Source: Nitratireductor sp. (GTDB lineage: Bacteria > Pseudomonadota > Alphaproteobacteria > Rhizobiales > Rhizobiaceae). From it: a stretch of 64,000 nucleotides of DNA. Both the position numbers and the translations under genes were made by a program. This document shows positions 62,183 to 64,000 of the stretch, one piece after another. The notes under the pieces are model-generated. The model had not been told where the DNA came from. It was given only the letters and a program-made list of their open reading frames with translations, and ran no database searches. The stretch covers positions 199,850 through 263,849 of the forward strand of contig JACKJU010000007.1 of NCBI GenBank assembly GCA_020637805.1, read 5' to 3'. Positions within the stretch are counted from its first letter, which is position 1; every line of letters begins with the position of its first letter.

Positions 62183-63352
62183 CTATCGCTGGCGGTACCT
62201 GCTCCTGAACAGGGAAAGCAGCAGAAAAAGCATGAAGTAACCTGCGATTGCCCAGATGAAACCGTGCGGAGGAAAGAATTCCATCGCGATTGAGGAAATC
62301 TGGGGGCCCAGAATCATGCCGAGGCAATAGCAGAACACGAAGGCTGCATTGGCATCTGCCAGCTGCGCACCCTTTACCCGCGATCCCAGATGGGCGAGAC
62401 CGACCGTGTACATCCCCGAAATCACGCCGCCCCAAAGGAACAGCACCAGCGCAATCGCTGCGGGGTAGGCCACGGCATAGGGGACGGTTAGCGCCCCGAT
62501 CAGGCCAACCGTGGCACAGCCATAAAGCAGGTAGCGCCGGTCGCTGACGCGGTCGCTGAGTATGCCGAGCGGTATCTGCAGGATCATGTTGCCTGCAGCA
62601 AGCGCAACCAGCAGCAGGCTGACGGCCTGTTCGCTATAGCCAATGCGCGCGCCGTAGACTGGCATCAGCGGCAGGCCGGACTGTTCGACCGCGCCGAACA
62701 CGAAAACGGCTCCAGTGGCCAGCGGAACCATCCAGATGTAACGCAGGAAATCGCCGCCCCGCGTGTGGCCTTCGAATTTCGGTTCGCTGCTGCGGGCGAT
62801 CAGCAGGGGAATGATCGACAGCAGAATGATTGCCGTTCCGATATAGAAGGGCAGGCCGCCATCGGAACCGATCAGGGCCAGTATGCCGGGACCGATCCCG
62901 AAGCCCGCGCTCAGCACCGTCGCATAGATGCCAAGTATCAGCCCTCGCTTGCGGTCGGGCGTTGCCGAGTTGATCCAGGTTTCGCTCAGGATGAACAGTG
63001 CCGTCAGCGGACCGTGAAAGGTAATGCGAAGAATGAACCAGGCGATGATGCTGTCGAAGAGGAAAAAGCACAGCAGGCTTATGGCGGAAATGATCGCTGA
63101 CCATACCATCACCCACGTCACTCCGAACCGTGAGGCAAGGGGAGTGACAGGGGGGACGGCCAGCAGAGAGGCCAGCCCGGCGACGGCTGCGTTCGTTCCG
63201 ATGATGAAGGGCGAATAGCCGCGCTGGTCCAGGATGAAGCTGAACAGCGGAAAGGACAGGCCAATGGCGATGCCGACTGCGGTAATCGAGGCGATTGCGG
63301 CTGTCACGCCAAGCCGGTCTACGCCGGTTCTCTCGTCCGCCCCATGCGCCAT
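62183..63352 (-). CDS. MFS transporter
   Basis: Major facilitator with twelve hydrophobic segments in 389 residues. The start MAHGADERTGVDRLGVTAAI (63352) follows CGGAAAATC. The first half has the short cytosolic loop motif PPVTPLASRFG in place of the classic GxLaDrxGrr, and the second half has LGILSDRVSDRRYLL. The general pattern is of the YcaD/quinolone-efflux-type MFS group. Substrate unknown. A NUDIX gene on the same strand lies upstream with a 165-base gap. Confidence 0.88.
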   Translation of the reverse strand: MAHGADERTGVDRLGVTAAIASITAVGIAIGLSFPLFSFILDQRGYSPFIIGTNAAVAGLASLLAVPPVTPLASRFGVTWVMVWSAIISAISLLCFFLFDSIIAWFILRITFHGPLTALFILSETWINSATPDRKRGLILGIYATVLSAGFGIGPGILALIGSDGGLPFYIGTAIILLSIIPLLIARSSEPKFEGHTRGGDFLRYIWMVPLATGAVFVFGAVEQSGLPLMPVYGARIGYSEQAVSLLLVALAAGNMILQIPLGILSDRVSDRRYLLYGCATVGLIGALTVPYAVAYPAAIALVLFLWGGVISGMYTVGLAHLGSRVKGAQLADANAAFVFCYCLGMILGPQISSIAMEFFPPHGFIWAIAGYFMLFLLLSLFRSRYRQR

Positions 63353-63517
63353 GTTGATTTTCCGTTGAGTATTTCTGAAACGTCGCTGTAGCGGCATCTT
63401 CCTGCCGCCGCAATATGACAATGCAATGTAGAAAATTTGCCACAGGCTCGCATCCCGGCCCGGAAAACGCGCTTCTGGCGAATAGAGCGCACTTTTGGTG
63501 GCATTCGTGCGGGGTTT

Positions 63518-64000
63518 CTAGATGATTTTCCTGTTGAAACGGTCGCGGCGGCTGAAATAGGAGGGCGCCGGATATTCCGGGTCAAGCCCCGGATCGTGCT
63601 TCAAGCGGTTCATGAGTTCGACGAGCATGACGCGGGTAATCTCGCGGGTATCGGCGACGATTGCATCGCGCGGCCTGATCCACTGCAACTCTTCCAGTTC
63701 TCCGGAAGGCGCAAAGCCGCCCTCGGGCGTGAAGTGGATTTCATCTGCCCGCGCCAGGAAAAACCAGGTGTCGAATCGCCTAGGATTGCCCGGTGGCGTG
63801 ATGGCACGGGAAAGCAGTCTCAGCGTCCCGACAGCCGGAGCGATGCCCGCATCGCGAAACTGGTGCCAGTCCGGGTGGGCAGGCAGGTTGCCGCTTGGAC
63901 GTCCAACGAGAATTCCCGTTTCCTCCGCCAGCTCGCGTATGGCGGCATTGGTCAGGGCCCTTGCGTCGGCTTCGGCAGTCTGGCCACGCATGTGGGTGAC
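63518..64000 (-). CDS. NUDIX hydrolase, 5' end outside window
   Basis: The frame is open to the end of the window (TCACCCAC before the ATG at 63991), so the N-terminus is missing and the Met at 63991 is probably internal. The NUDIX box ends in RELAEETGIL, with the preceding helix ALTNAAI; downstream are the strands RRFDTWFFLARADEI and the conserved SGELEELQWIRPRDAI. At least 160 residues are visible. It probably hydrolyses a nucleoside diphosphate or CoA-type compound; substrate unknown. Confidence 0.88.
   Translation of the reverse strand, partial: VTHMRGQTAEADARALTNAAIRELAEETGILVGRPSGNLPAHPDWHQFRDAGIAPAVGTLRLLSRAITPPGNPRRFDTWFFLARADEIHFTPEGGFAPSGELEELQWIRPRDAIVADTREITRVMLVELMNRLKHDPGLDPEYPAPSYFSRRDRFNRKII

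Overview
The window is a piece of an alphaproteobacterial chromosome, most likely from the Rhizobiales (Hyphomicrobiales). Evidence for this is the high GC content, the continuous S10-spc-alpha ribosomal cluster, the single-domain response regulator DivK next to the REC-REC-GGDEF protein PleD, a MipZ-type ATPase, a ClpS-ClpA pair, a phasin, an EipB (DUF1849) envelope protein, DUF1489 and DUF3572 proteins, an ATP12-family chaperone, and a DinB polymerase with an N-terminal zinc ribbon. I cannot name the genus from sequence alone. No insertion sequence, prophage, integron or CRISPR array was seen.

Layout. 1-17.6 kb: the 3' part of fusA, then tuf and 25 ribosomal protein genes together with secY, adk and rpoA, all on the + strand. 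The block is broken by good intrinsic terminators after rplO, adk and rplQ. 17.7-27.5 kb: housekeeping genes (a periplasmic protein with a calcium-loop motif, a Deg protease, RarA, CrcB, an RluA-family pseudouridine synthase, a HAD phosphatase, ATP12, an EamA transporter, an unknown repeat protein, LipB). 27.7 kb: tRNA-Leu(GAG). 28-38.9 kb: mixed single genes (a LysM-tailed 5'-nucleotidase, a HerA-type ATPase, MgtE, a MerR regulator, an ICMT-like methyltransferase, GNAT, DUF1624, an aldo/keto reductase, a 46-residue membrane peptide, a rhodanese, DUF1489). 39-43 kb: a MipZ-VWA-DnaJ run facing a D,D-carboxypeptidase with a SPOR tail. 43.4 kb: a phasin. 44.3-49.7 kb: two paralogous secreted beta-propeller/RTX proteins flanking an outer-membrane barrel; the second paralog carries a one-base frameshift. 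50-53.8 kb: clpS, clpA and a small acidic protein. 54-61.2 kb: HIT, a COG3146 acyltransferase, a GDPD phosphodiesterase, EipB, DinB, DUF3572, divK and pleD. 61.2-64 kb: a gene-free 0.7-kb stretch with strong RNA-structure potential, then rpmG, an MFS transporter and a truncated NUDIX gene.

How the genes work together. The first quarter builds the ribosome and the export channel. MipZ, DivK, PleD, the SPOR-carboxypeptidase, EipB and ClpS/ClpA all belong to cell-cycle or envelope processes, and several intergenic regions carry CtrA-like TTAA motifs, although these were judged by eye only. The most unusual items are: a ribosomal protein L15 with a ~95-residue helix-hairpin-helix-like tail; the paralogous seven-blade versus two-blade propeller/RTX pair with a mosaic C-terminal module and a frameshift; and the structured, gene-free region between pleD and rpmG, where two perfect stems interlock as a possible pseudoknot.
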